Assembly: GCF_001591605.1 (NCBI RefSeq)
Contig: NZ_BCVF01000002.1
Location: forward strand, 115,299 to 179,298
Origin: Bacillus badius NBRC 15713
GTDB lineage: Bacteria > Bacillota > Bacilli > Bacillales > Domibacillaceae
DNA length: 64,000 nucleotides
Direction of reading: 5' to 3'
The position numbers were made by a program, and so were the translations under genes. Below the pieces are notes generated by a model, which worked only from the letters and a program-made list of their open reading frames with translations, did no database searches and had not been told where the DNA came from. Of this stretch, positions 1-7,438 are shown in pieces. The first letter of the stretch is position 1; each line of letters begins with the position of its first letter.

Positions 1-1
1 G

Positions 2-133
2 TACCGCGAAGCTTATGAGTATTATATGGCAAGCTGTGAGAATCATGAAATGGAATCCATCAGTTTTTATCATTTCGTCAAGCATTTAACGGAAGATCAG
101 CTGCAGGGGTATTTAAAAGATGAAGCAAAATAA
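2..133 (+). CDS. C-terminal end of a hypothetical protein (cut by window edge)
   Basis: An open frame runs in from the left edge and stops with TAA at 131-133, giving 43 residues with no start in the window. The visible tail is hydrophilic, rich in Tyr, His and Glu, and ends KDEAK. It is followed about 45 bases later by an intrinsic terminator, which fits the end of a real transcription unit. I do not recognise the family, and too little is visible to suggest a function. Confidence 0.5.
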   Translation, partial: YREAYEYYMASCENHEMESISFYHFVKHLTEDQLQGYLKDEAK

Positions 134-176
134 AGGATGTGATTATTACGGATACGTTAGCAGAAGAAATAACTTG

Positions 177-214
177 AACCCCGCAGGCAGCAACGCGCAT
201 GCAGCGGGGTTTTT
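177..214 (+). terminator. Intrinsic terminator
   Basis: An 8-bp GC-rich stem (AACCCCGC at 177-184 paired with GCGGGGTT at 204-211) is followed by a T run. It ends the transcript of the partial gene at the window start and lies just beyond the 3' end of the convergent DUF6509 gene. Confidence 0.8.
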
Positions 215-219
215 GTCTG

Positions 220-525
220 TTATTCCGCTTCTGTTGATTCTTCCTCAGGCAAGTGATTCCGGCAATAATCCGCCACAAGCGCTTCCTCGTCTTCCTCAAG
301 TTCAAAGTCCAGCACTTCCCCGGTTGCCCGATCATGCAGATGGTAGTGAAGGACTTTTTCCTCATCTCCGCTGACCAAATAGAGCGCGCGAATATAAAAC
401 CCTGCTTCTGAATATAGCTCATCTTCTTCATCCACATTGGCATACAGATGAAATTCAAATCTCTCTCCAGCGAGCAGCCCAAATGGGTCCTCAAGCAGCT
501 CCACTGTATGGTGTGTAATTTCCAT
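220..525 (-). CDS. Small acidic hypothetical protein, DUF6509-like
   Basis: This 101-residue soluble protein is strongly acidic, with many Asp/Glu clusters (for example EEDEEAL near the C-terminus). It has no signal peptide or membrane segment. The opening MEITHHTVELLEDPFG and the acidic EEDELYSEAG stretch resemble the DUF6509 family of Bacillus, whose function is unknown. It starts with ATG at 525 and is convergent with the partial gene at the window start. A longer open frame overlapping it in another register was rejected as a shadow. The family call is from memory and is moderate. Confidence 0.6.
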   Translation of the reverse strand: MEITHHTVELLEDPFGLLAGERFEFHLYANVDEEDELYSEAGFYIRALYLVSGDEEKVLHYHLHDRATGEVLDFELEEDEEALVADYCRNHLPEEESTEAE

Positions 526-607
526 TTCCGAATCCGTCCTTTAAAAAGTAATATGAGTTCGTTTTATTTTAACATAAAACCAATATAGAGGAGTACATCA
601 GGTTTTT

Positions 608-636
608 TTGCTTGTAAATACAGGTATGATTATTAT
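608..636 (+). promoter_or_regulatory. Candidate sigma-A promoter for the SGNH hydrolase
   Basis: TTGCTT at 608-613 and TATTAT at 631-636 are separated by 17 bases, about 95 bases upstream of the hydrolase start. The match to sigma-A consensus is fair; no experimental support. Confidence 0.45.
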
Positions 637-732
637 AAGATTCGTCAACAATGACTAGTGAATTTCCTTTCCGGAAGGAACAGGTGAAAAACGAATAAAC
701 AAGAACTTTGATAAGGAGAAAAGGAGAGAAAC

Positions 733-1551
733 ATGAAGCGTTTAATTAAATATATCATCTCTGTACTCGTTGTTGCTGCCATAGCTGTATCTCTTTGGCT
801 TTATTATCCTACTTATCAAATCCGGCAAATGAAGGAAGAGACTGCACCTACATCCGCACAGGCAGCGCTTTCTTATGTTGATTATTTTAGCAATATGGAT
901 AAAGAGACTTTAACTCATTTAGCAATTGGCGATTCCATTATTGCTGGCTTTGGTTCAGAAAATGAAAAAAGCTTTGTTGATGATTTCTCTCGTCTCCTTG
1001 AAGAGCAGACAGGAAAAACGGTTGCCTTGGAAAATGAGGGTATCCTGGGTATTAACAGTACAAATTTAAATACACTCGTGCAGCGAGGGGCATTTGACGA
1101 ACAAATGAAGAGAGCGGACCTAATTACGATCAATGTCGGCGGCAATGATATTTTAGAAATGCTGAACCAGGGCGACTACAAAAATGTAGTAGCAAACTTT
1201 GATTCCATGAGAGGAACCTTTATTCAGAATTTAACGGCCATCACTGAAAAAATTAAGCAGGAAAATCCTTCTGCAACGATTGTCTTTTTAGAAATGTATA
1301 ATCCGTTAAAGCAGAATCACAACCTTTATAAGGTAGCCGATCAGCTGCTGCCGAAATGGAATGTGAAAATTTATGAGACAGCCCGCCAGTATGAACATTC
1401 CATCGTTTTGGAAACGACCAAGGTAATCAACAGCCAGCACCTGCAATATCTTTCATCGGACGGCGTGCACCCAAATGCGCTCGGGTATGAAGCCTTGTCC
1501 AAACAAATGCTGAAACAGCTGAAGAAAAAGCCTTTCATTGGATCGGTATAA
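733..1551 (+). CDS. Membrane-anchored SGNH/GDSL-family hydrolase
   Basis: The 272-residue protein has an N-terminal hydrophobic segment (about residues 7-25) that acts as a signal peptide or anchor, so the domain is probably outside the membrane. The SGNH blocks are visible: the nucleophile in GDS (Ser68), the oxyanion Asn in GGND (136-139), and the Asp-x-x-His pair in DGVHPN (Asp243, His246). The family comprises lipases, esterases and carbohydrate esterases acting on acyl groups; the substrate cannot be read from sequence. The ATG follows an AAGGAGAGAA ribosome site. The gene stands alone and ends at an intrinsic terminator. The hydrolase call is firm, the substrate unknown. Confidence 0.85.
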   Translation: MKRLIKYIISVLVVAAIAVSLWLYYPTYQIRQMKEETAPTSAQAALSYVDYFSNMDKETLTHLAIGDSIIAGFGSENEKSFVDDFSRLLEEQTGKTVALENEGILGINSTNLNTLVQRGAFDEQMKRADLITINVGGNDILEMLNQGDYKNVVANFDSMRGTFIQNLTAITEKIKQENPSATIVFLEMYNPLKQNHNLYKVADQLLPKWNVKIYETARQYEHSIVLETTKVINSQHLQYLSSDGVHPNALGYEALSKQMLKQLKKKPFIGSV

Positions 1552-1552
1552 G

Positions 1553-1586
1553 AAAAGCAGATGTGTTTTTTTATCTGCTTTTTTAT
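1553..1586 (+). terminator. Intrinsic terminator
   Basis: A 10-bp stem (AAAAGCAGAT with ATCTGCTTTT) and a T run directly follow the SGNH hydrolase stop codon. Confidence 0.8.
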
Positions 1587-1670
1587 TATGTGCCGATATT
1601 GGAATAATAAACATAACTGGGCATATATTTAGTTTCGTGTGTCATTTTTACTAATCAGGGGGTAGTTTCA

Positions 1671-2153
1671 GTGAACATGAGCTTGTCGGTTTCCAGGTGG
1701 ACAGTGGCAGTATGTACCGTTTTCACTCTTGCCTTCTTTTGGCTATTCGGGCCAGTCAATCAGGCATCAGCTACGATTAATTATGGGGAAGAAGCAGCTG
1801 CAAAGGCGGAGCTGCTCATCGGTGCTCCTTATAAGTATGGAGGCATCTCCCCGAAAGGGTTTGATGCTGGGGGATTTACGCAATATGTATATAAAGAAGC
1901 AGCCACCCAAATGAACATCCCAAGAACGAGCGCTGCACAATATCAAAAGGGGAAAGCTGTCAAACAAAAGGATTTGCAATTCGGCGACCTCGTGTTTTAT
2001 GCAACAGGAAAAAAGGGGAAAGTATCCTTTGTTGCTATTTATACCGGCAAGGGCACATTTGTAGGAGCCACGTCAAAAGGGGTCAAAAAAGTGAAGATGA
2101 GCAGTCATTATTGGAAGGAACGTTATATTGGGGCTAAGCGGCTGATTAAATAG
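1671..2153 (+). CDS. Secreted NlpC/P60-fold protein lacking catalytic residues (pseudoenzyme)
   Basis: The 160-residue protein has a signal peptide (hydrophobic residues 11-27, probable cleavage near SATIN) followed by one NlpC/P60 domain. Family members are cell-wall gamma-D-glutamyl peptidases using Cys, His and a third polar residue. Here the Cys of the usual DCSG motif is Ala66 (FDAGGF), the His of the usual SHVGIY motif is Phe120 (VSFVAIY), and the usual FIHA is FVGA with Gly132. The surrounding fold motifs (PYKYGG, FTQYVYK, LQFGDLVFY) are preserved, so this is loss of catalysis and not decay. It starts at GTG 1671 with a GGGGG ribosome site 8 bases upstream. It may bind peptidoglycan or regulate another hydrolase (inference). 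Confidence 0.85.
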   Translation: MNMSLSVSRWTVAVCTVFTLAFFWLFGPVNQASATINYGEEAAAKAELLIGAPYKYGGISPKGFDAGGFTQYVYKEAATQMNIPRTSAAQYQKGKAVKQKDLQFGDLVFYATGKKGKVSFVAIYTGKGTFVGATSKGVKKVKMSSHYWKERYIGAKRLIK

Positions 2154-2189
2154 GGCTGTCGGCGGATATACGCTAAATAGTATCCAGCA

Positions 2190-2223
2190 AAAATCAAGCC
2201 AGCGCATTCTGGCTTGATTTTTG
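2190..2223. terminator. Bidirectional intrinsic terminator
   Basis: A 13-bp stem (AAAATCAAGCCAG with CTGGCTTGATTTT) carries T runs on both strands. It serves the NlpC/P60-like gene on plus and the convergent coiled-coil gene on minus. Confidence 0.8.
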
Positions 2224-2226
2224 TAA

Positions 2227-2580
2227 TTAAAATCCGTCTTCTATTGCGGCAAACGGGATGCTGAGCCTGTTCTCAACCGTTCGCAATCGCTGGTTTAATC
2301 GATTGAGCCGTCTTGTGTGGCGCTCATCATTTTGGTTCAAACGGTTAATTTCCCGATTTAGGCGATTGATCTCCTGGTTGATTCGGGTGATTTCCCTGCT
2401 CAATCGTGTTAATTCCCTCACTTGCCGTTCGTTTTCCCGTTCTAGCACTTCTACTCTTCTTTCCAGCGCGGAAGGCTGTCGGCTTCCTCCATACTCTTCT
2501 TGAGGTGAAACGTAAGAGTAGCCAGCATACGGATCAGCAGACTGCTGGACAAGCCCCGGGTAGTAATAATATGGATTCAT
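2227..2580 (-). CDS. Coiled-coil protein with Tyr/Pro-rich head, hypothetical
   Basis: The 117-residue protein opens with a Tyr-rich head (MNPYYYYPG), then about residues 38-107 form a long coiled coil with heptads built on Leu, Ile, Asn and Arg (for example REINRLNQ repeats), and ends in a short tail. The heptads are visible as repeated GATTGA/GGTTAA-type words in the DNA. It has no signal peptide or membrane segment. Tyr-rich heads with charged coiled coils are common in Bacillus spore-coat or cell-surface proteins, but I do not recognise a named family, so that role is only a guess. Single gene with ATG at 2580. Confidence 0.6.
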   Translation of the reverse strand: MNPYYYYPGLVQQSADPYAGYSYVSPQEEYGGSRQPSALERRVEVLERENERQVRELTRLSREITRINQEINRLNREINRLNQNDERHTRRLNRLNQRLRTVENRLSIPFAAIEDGF

Positions 2581-2756
2581 AGCATTCCATCTCCTTTTCT
2601 CACAAGGTCAATCTACCTATACAATATGCATGGGGAGACCATATGGCAGGGCGGAAGCCTAGAAGATACAATTTCCGAAAAAGTTTAAAACCCTTGTCCT
2701 GCTTTTTCAAACGTCTGCATATAAATGTAAAAAGAACGGCGTTATTGGAGGAGTAT

Positions 2757-3032
2757 ATGTTTACCTTTATTGAAAAAGCGGTACTGGGCATGGCAGTGTT
2801 GAGAATCTTATCTGGCGGAATTGAAATGATGGCTGCTTTTTTAATGTTAAAATTCAATGATATAGAAAAGGCGTTGATTCTCAATAGCTCCCTTGCCTTA
2901 GTCGGTCCCATTATTTTAATTGCAACGACATCGATCGGCTTGTTAGGACTGACAGACAAAATCTCTTTTCAAGCGATATTTTGGGTGTTTCTAGGGGTAG
3001 GTTGCATCCTTTATGGGGTCAAAAGCGGCTAA
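2757..3032 (+). CDS. yqhV: YqhV-family (DUF2619) small membrane protein
   Basis: A 91-residue integral membrane protein with three predicted hydrophobic segments. The pattern of AVLRILSGGIE followed by AAFLML and LNSSLALVGP matches the DUF2619/YqhV family, which in Bacillus is encoded near sporulation genes; its function is unknown. The frame is open further upstream, but ATG 2757 follows a GGAGGAG ribosome site and gives the family's usual length, so I chose it. It reads away from the coiled-coil gene and ends before an intrinsic terminator. Confidence 0.7.
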   Translation: MFTFIEKAVLGMAVLRILSGGIEMMAAFLMLKFNDIEKALILNSSLALVGPIILIATTSIGLLGLTDKISFQAIFWVFLGVGCILYGVKSG

Positions 3033-3075
3033 ATGAAAAGCCGGCGAACTGATTGGATCTTTATGCATGTTTGAA

Positions 3076-3104
3076 AAAACAGTCTCGCACAGGGACTGTT
3101 TTTG
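3076..3104 (+). terminator. Intrinsic terminator
   Basis: An 8-bp stem (AAACAGTC with GACTGTTT) and a T run lie about 45 bases after the yqhV-type gene. Confidence 0.7.
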
Positions 3105-3215
3105 TTTTCCGGTTTTCAAGCAGGTAAGGTAATATATAGGTGACTGAACGGATGGAAAGAAGAGAATAAATATGCGTTTGGCAATACTCATTGGGAAAAG
3201 GCGGGGGTGACTTAG

Positions 3216-3638
3216 TTGTCTATAAAAGGACTGAATCATTTTTTATTTTCGGTTTCTGACCTTGATGCGTCTATCAGGTTTTATCAGGAAGTATTCGGGG
3301 CTAAGTTGTTAGTAAAGGGCAGGAGTACAGCTTACTTTGACTTAAATGGAATATGGCTTGCGCTAAATGTCGAGCACGATATCCCCCGAAATGAAATAAG
3401 GCAATCTTATACGCATATTGCTTTTTCTATTGAGGAAGGGCAGTATGACGAGACGTATGACAAGCTGGAGAAATTGAATGTCCATATTTTATCAGGACGT
3501 CCCAGAAGCGAAAGGGATAAGAAATCCATTTACTTCACCGACCCGGACGGCCACAAATTCGAATTTCATACAGGCACCTTGCAGGAAAGATTAGATTACT
3601 ATCGGCAAGAAAAAAAGCATATGGAGTTTTATGATTAA
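3216..3638 (+). CDS. fosB: FosB fosfomycin-modifying metallothiol transferase
   Basis: A 140-residue vicinal-oxygen-chelate enzyme. FosB enzymes open the epoxide of fosfomycin by adding bacillithiol or cysteine, in the cytoplasm. The three metal ligands are present: His8 (LNHF), His67 (THIAF) and Glu116 (FEFH). The [19 protein letters not shown] segment carries the Arg/Lys/Ser residues that hold the phosphonate. The start is TTG 3216, preceded by a GGGGGTGA ribosome site. Length matches the family. Single gene, chromosomal as is usual in Bacillus. Confidence 0.92.
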   Translation: MSIKGLNHFLFSVSDLDASIRFYQEVFGAKLLVKGRSTAYFDLNGIWLALNVEHDIPRNEIRQSYTHIAFSIEEGQYDETYDKLEKLNVHILSGRPRSERDKKSIYFTDPDGHKFEFHTGTLQERLDYYRQEKKHMEFYD

Positions 3639-3657
3639 CTATTATGCAGATTGACAT

Positions 3658-3687
3658 GCTAAAGAGCTTCTTTCGAAGCTCTTTAGC
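3658..3687. terminator. Perfect hairpin between convergent genes
   Basis: A 13-bp perfect stem (GCTAAAGAGCTTC with its complement) with a 4-base loop lies between fosB and the convergent regulator. It lacks a clear T run on either strand, so its termination strength is uncertain. Confidence 0.5.
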
Positions 3688-3700
3688 AATGGCCATGAAA

Positions 3701-4237
3701 CTATAACACACGCCCAGTCATCGCCCATACGGAGAGAGCGGTTTCATTTGAGTGGTTGAAGAACCTGTGGGGAACCGTGCTCTTAAAGCGGATAGAGTCG
3801 CCTTCATTTAAAATATACTCTTTATCCCCTAAGACGACAGTCATTTGTCCTTTTAAAACAAGCCCGCATTCCTCTCCTGAATGCTCCACAAGCTGTTCGC
3901 TTTCTTTACCCGGCTCCAAATGAATCATAATCATTTCGATCGTACCCTCTGTAATAGGGGTTAACAATTCATACTTGGAAGGGGATTGGGGAAACGTAAG
4001 CGTTTTTCGCTCTTCTTTTCGAATAATATAGGTAGATTGCTCATCGTTTTCAAGGAGTGATGAGATTGATACATCTAAGCCTTTGCATAGTTTGTAAAGG
4101 GTTGTCAAAGTCGGATCAGTCGTTCGGCGTTCAATTTGGCTAATCATGCTGACACTTACACCGGATTTTTCGGCTAGTGCTTTTAAAGACAGATTTTGAG
4201 CGGTTCGTAGGTCGCGAATTTTTGTCCCGTCAAACAT
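3701..4237 (-). CDS. XRE-family regulator with C-terminal cupin domain
   Basis: The 178-residue protein has an XRE helix-turn-helix at about residues 7-62 (LSLKALAEKSGVSVSMISQ) and a small-molecule-sensing cupin at about 100-175. This architecture is known for regulators of amino-acid, polyamine or peptide metabolism that sense a small ligand in the cupin barrel. It lies just downstream of the DUF819 and dipeptidase genes on the same strand, separated from them by a hairpin and its own promoter region. A second regulator of the same architecture sits at the other end of that locus. Regulation of the dipeptidase/DUF819 pair is inferred from position only. Confidence 0.85.
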   Translation of the reverse strand: MFDGTKIRDLRTAQNLSLKALAEKSGVSVSMISQIERRTTDPTLTTLYKLCKGLDVSISSLLENDEQSTYIIRKEERKTLTFPQSPSKYELLTPITEGTIEMIMIHLEPGKESEQLVEHSGEECGLVLKGQMTVVLGDKEYILNEGDSIRFKSTVPHRFFNHSNETALSVWAMTGRVL

Positions 4238-4282
4238 AGCATCTCCCTCAATTAGATTATTTGTATGCTTGTATTATACAGC

Positions 4283-4310
4283 AAACCCGGCATTCATTAA
4301 GCCTGCCGGG
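4283..4310 (-). terminator. Hairpin ending the dipeptidase/DUF819 transcript
   Basis: A 7-bp GC-rich stem (CCCGGCA with TGCCGGG) lies 11 bases beyond the DUF819 stop on the minus strand, followed by a weak T-rich stretch. It also lies just upstream of the first XRE-cupin gene, whose candidate -10 TATAAT reads on minus at 4273-4278. Confidence 0.5.
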
Positions 4311-4320
4311 CGGATGTTAC

Positions 4321-5547
4321 TTATATTATACTCGAAAACCAGAAACCTAACAGGGTGCCAATGTAGTTGCCGATAATGTAGCCGAGTGTGCCGACAACCA
4401 GGATGGGTCCGACTAGGTCTTTCCAGCCTTTGGCGATAGCGAGTGCAGCTGCGGTTGTTGGCCCGCCAATATTAGCGTTGCTTGCCAGAATGATATCTTC
4501 AAGGTTTGTCTTTAATAACTTTCCTGCAGTTAAAGAAATGATCATGTTGATCATGACAACGATAAATGTAAACAGCAGGAGCAGCGGTGCATTTGTTAGA
4601 ATCAGAGGGATCGATGCCGGAATTCCAATGACAACAAAGAATAAATAAATTAAGTAGGTGCCGATTTCCTGGCTGCCATTGATGCTGTCAAAGTATTTAG
4701 GAAACAGGCCCAGAAGAATGAACGTAATCGTTGTCAGCATTAAATATTTGTCGCCTAAAAGGCCGTTGAGCAAATTCATTAGCACAGACGCATTTTCGCC
4801 GGAAGGGATAGCTGTATCTAAAAACCCGGCGATTTTAAATGAAATAATGACGAGCAAAAAGGCTGTTCCGACAGAAAGAGCAATATCTTTTAAAGAAATA
4901 TCTTTTCGTTTCCAGAAGCTTTCAGCCAGTGTGGTGCCATCGCCATCAGAGTTTCCGCTTTCCACCTCAAGAATGTGGGGAATGCTGTAGCGCTTTCTAA
5001 AAAATGAGAGTGTAGGAATGATCATCAGGACAATAAAATAGATGGCCATCATTAAGTTATCGGCTACTACTGTAGCAGAAACTAATTCGCCTGGTGTTTC
5101 AAATTTTGCCGCCATTGCCGCGAAATTGACGCCGCCGCCAATATAAGTGGCGCTAATCATGGCGCCGATCTTATCAAGGTAAGGAATGTGATCTTTTAAC
5201 AAAAAGAAGCTGACGATTGTGCCGGCAACTGTTCCGATAGAGCTTAATAGAAAAATAATAAGCAGTTTTCCGCTTTCTTTCCATATCTTTTTTAGATTGA
5301 CATGAAAAAGAAGCAATGGGATAGCTAAGGGAACAATGGTCCCCCATACGGCATCATAAACGGGTGATTCGGTTGGAATAATGCCTGTGTTTGATAGAAT
5401 AATAGCCCCGATTAGCGCCAGAATGGCGCCGGAAACTTTAGAGGCCCATTTGTAGCGCTGCTCCAAATAAATGCTAGCTGAAGCCCACACAATAATAATT
5501 CCCCATAACGTTAACGTATCATCTGCTTGGATAAGTGTGTGTTCCAA
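4321..5547 (-). CDS. DUF819-family multi-pass membrane protein
   Basis: A 408-residue integral membrane protein with about ten or eleven hydrophobic segments. It matches the DUF819 family (YjcL of B. subtilis), whose transport substrate is unknown; the family has a transporter-like repeat fold. Motifs include YIGGGVNFAAMA in the first half and ANIGGPTTAAALA near residue 360, a typical inverted-repeat pair. I chose TTG 5547, which has an AAAGGGGGG ribosome site 7 bases upstream; a longer frame to 5595 has none. It overlaps the end of the dipeptidase gene by 29 bases, suggesting coupled translation. The pair may import and cleave a small peptide (inference). Confidence 0.8.
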   Translation of the reverse strand: MEHTLIQADDTLTLWGIIIVWASASIYLEQRYKWASKVSGAILALIGAIILSNTGIIPTESPVYDAVWGTIVPLAIPLLLFHVNLKKIWKESGKLLIIFLLSSIGTVAGTIVSFFLLKDHIPYLDKIGAMISATYIGGGVNFAAMAAKFETPGELVSATVVADNLMMAIYFIVLMIIPTLSFFRKRYSIPHILEVESGNSDGDGTTLAESFWKRKDISLKDIALSVGTAFLLVIISFKIAGFLDTAIPSGENASVLMNLLNGLLGDKYLMLTTITFILLGLFPKYFDSINGSQEIGTYLIYLFFVVIGIPASIPLILTNAPLLLLFTFIVVMINMIISLTAGKLLKTNLEDIILASNANIGGPTTAAALAIAKGWKDLVGPILVVGTLGYIIGNYIGTLLGFWFSSII

Positions 5548-6556
5548 TGATATGCCCCCCTTTGAATAAATGGTTTTGAATATATTGATTAGCATTATGG
5601 AAGCTAATTGCTTCTAATTCTTCTTTTGAAAAGCCTCTTGCGCTCATTTTTTTAAGCAGGCAAGGGATCTTTGACGTATCTTCTAATCCTTTAGTATAGA
5701 CGGCGAAATCAGAACCTACATCATACGCGTGCAGATAGTCAATAAAATCAAACCCAAATGCCAGATGCTCCGGACCAACTAGTTCAGCAATATAGACAGC
5801 ATGGTCAATAAAACGGTCAATTGTTGGGCTTTCGGCATGGACAAATTCTCCATAGGCATTCAGTCCGATAATTCCTCCTCTGCGGGCGATCGCTTTGATT
5901 TGATCGTCGGTTATATTCCGCTCGTGGTCACATAGCGATTTGGCATTGCTGTGGGAAGCCATAAGCGGAAGGGAGCTTGTGTGATACATATCCCAAAAAC
6001 TCGTTTCGCTTAAGTGGGAAACATCAAGCAGCCAGTTTTTTCTGTTGGCTGTTCGGACAGCGACTTTTCCATAATCCGTCAGACCTTTTCGTTCTGTTGA
6101 AGAGCCTGCTCCTGTACCCGCAGCTAAAAAGTTATGCTCATTCCAAGCAAAAATAGCATGCATCATCTGCTTTTCACTAAGAGAGGCGAAGGCATTTTCT
6201 ATTTTCGACAGAGTTGTGTCCCCGTTCCATTGTTCCATGAAGGTAAGTCCTTCTATTCCTAAATAAATTTGAATTTGTTCTGTGCCTGGCTGGGCTCCGT
6301 TCTGCTGAGAAGGATGACAAATACAGGCATGTTGCGAGGTTTGTAAATCTTCCATTACATATGTAAGCAGCTGCTGAAATCTTTCATATGGCTGCTTAGA
6401 GAAGGCGGGTTCTACCCAAAAGACGCAAATCGCTGCTGTAATGCCGCCTGCTTTCAACTTAGGATAATGAATGCGGTCAAAGACATTCGTCTCGCCGCGG
6501 CTTCGTCTCCAGGCAATGTCTGTAAATAGATCGGAGTGCAAATCAAAAACTTTCAA
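5519..6556 (-). CDS. M19 (renal/membrane dipeptidase-type) metallodipeptidase
   Basis: The 345-residue enzyme belongs to the M19 dipeptidase family, which uses two zinc ions to cleave dipeptides, sometimes with a D-residue. The expected ligands are visible: His7-x-Asp9 (DLHSD), Glu102 (GIEG), His181 (DVSHLS), His202 (ASHSNA) and Asp270 (GFDF). No signal peptide is seen, so it is cytoplasmic. It starts at ATG 6556 after an AGGAGG site and shares a transcript with the DUF819 gene, overlapping it by 29 bases. An AT-rich near-palindrome sits just upstream. The enzyme class is firm; the natural dipeptide is unknown. Confidence 0.88.
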   Translation of the reverse strand: MKVFDLHSDLFTDIAWRRSRGETNVFDRIHYPKLKAGGITAAICVFWVEPAFSKQPYERFQQLLTYVMEDLQTSQHACICHPSQQNGAQPGTEQIQIYLGIEGLTFMEQWNGDTTLSKIENAFASLSEKQMMHAIFAWNEHNFLAAGTGAGSSTERKGLTDYGKVAVRTANRKNWLLDVSHLSETSFWDMYHTSSLPLMASHSNAKSLCDHERNITDDQIKAIARRGGIIGLNAYGEFVHAESPTIDRFIDHAVYIAELVGPEHLAFGFDFIDYLHAYDVGSDFAVYTKGLEDTSKIPCLLKKMSARGFSKEELEAISFHNANQYIQNHLFKGGHIIGTHTYPSR

Positions 6557-6578
6557 AGCGAATCCTCCTGATGATTAT

Positions 6579-6610
6579 GTTATATTATAATTTATTTAAT
6601 ATATTATAAC
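6579..6610 (-). promoter_or_regulatory. AT-rich imperfect palindrome upstream of the dipeptidase gene
   Basis: The 32-base stretch begins GTTATATTATAA and ends TATATTATAAC, a near-inverted repeat 23 bases before the dipeptidase start. It could hold the promoter -10 and an operator for one of the flanking XRE-cupin proteins. No proof. Confidence 0.35.
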
Positions 6611-6701
6611 TGAATTTTCTCAAAGTAAAAACTATTCGAGGAATTTAGGGGAATAAAATTCGATCAAACTTAATTAACAATGTGCTAAATTCAAATACAA
6701 T

Positions 6702-6743
6702 AAGCGAATCTGCTCTTCAACAAGCCGAAAAACAGATTCGCTT
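6702..6743 (-). terminator. Hairpin between XRE-cupin gene and dipeptidase gene
   Basis: An 11-bp perfect stem (AAGCGAATCTG with CAGATTCGCTT) with a 20-base loop lies just beyond the second XRE-cupin gene on minus, separating it from the dipeptidase transcript. The T tract is weak. Confidence 0.5.
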
Positions 6744-6751
6744 CTTCAATT

Positions 6752-7300
6752 TTACAAAGGGTCACTAGAGGCTGTATCTGTGTAAAGAGCGATCAAAACG
6801 ATCGCTCTTTCCTCGCCGATATTTTTGACGAAATGGGGGGCGCAGGCATTCCAGCTAAATGAATCTCCTTCTTCTAATACAAAAGAATCTTCCCCTTGTT
6901 CTGCGAGAACCTTTCCCTTTAGAACGAGATGACACTCCTTTCCTTCATGAACATGAGGCTCTTCTCCTGTGGCAGTTCCAGGCGGAAACTCTACACGCTG
7001 GAGTGTTAATCCGTCTTTTGATATTAAGTGTTCCACTTTGATCTTTTCTTTTGTGTGGGTAGTATAGCGGCGCTCATCTTTTCTTACGACCTGCATCCGT
7101 TCATCTTTCTTCAGCAGCAGATACGGCAAAGGGACATTCAAAAAATTGGCGACTGTTTGCAATGTAGAAATAGATGGCGATGTATGATTATTTTCCATAT
7201 TGCTGATAAATCCCTTCGAAAGGCCCGTGCCTTCGCTCATTTGGGCAATAGTGATTTTCTTTCGATTTCTGATCGCTCGAATGGCTGAACCGATATCCAT
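6752..7300 (-). CDS. Second XRE-family regulator with C-terminal cupin domain
   Basis: The 182-residue protein repeats the architecture of the regulator at 3.7-4.2 kb: XRE helix-turn-helix at about residues 5-65 (IAQMSEGTGLSKGFISNME) and a cupin at about 105-178. It lies upstream of the dipeptidase/DUF819 genes and is divergent from the dioxygenase gene, with 138 bases between the two starts. That gap holds two copies of a palindromic motif that could be its operator. It may control itself, the dioxygenase/DoxX pair, the dipeptidase pair, or all of them; the sequence does not decide. Confidence 0.85.
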   Translation of the reverse strand: MDIGSAIRAIRNRKKITIAQMSEGTGLSKGFISNMENNHTSPSISTLQTVANFLNVPLPYLLLKKDERMQVVRKDERRYTTHTKEKIKVEHLISKDGLTLQRVEFPPGTATGEEPHVHEGKECHLVLKGKVLAEQGEDSFVLEEGDSFSWNACAPHFVKNIGEERAIVLIALYTDTASSDPL

Positions 7301-7318
7301 GAAATTCTACCTCCGTTG

Positions 7319-7399
7319 TTTTCTGATAAGAAACTTAATTCTATATTAACAAAAAAACTGTTGACCATCCACGAGTTATTTTGTTATCTTATAAGAAAC
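7319..7399. promoter_or_regulatory. Two copies of a palindrome-like motif in a divergent promoter region
   Basis: TTTTCTGATAAGAAAC at 7319-7334 and TTATCTTATAAGAAAC at 7384-7399 match at 14 of 16 positions and share the near-palindromic core TTTCTTATAAGAAA. They are 65 bases apart between the XRE-cupin gene (minus) and the dioxygenase gene (plus), the arrangement expected for a dimeric repressor with two sites. Confidence 0.5.
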
Positions 7400-7438
7400 A
7401 AATATTCACATTAGGAATAAACGAGGAGGGGAAGGCTA

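Noticed and set aside
78..494. A long minus-strand frame overlapping the DUF6509-like gene
   Set aside because: It overlaps the better-supported acidic protein in another register, has an odd composition and no ribosome site.
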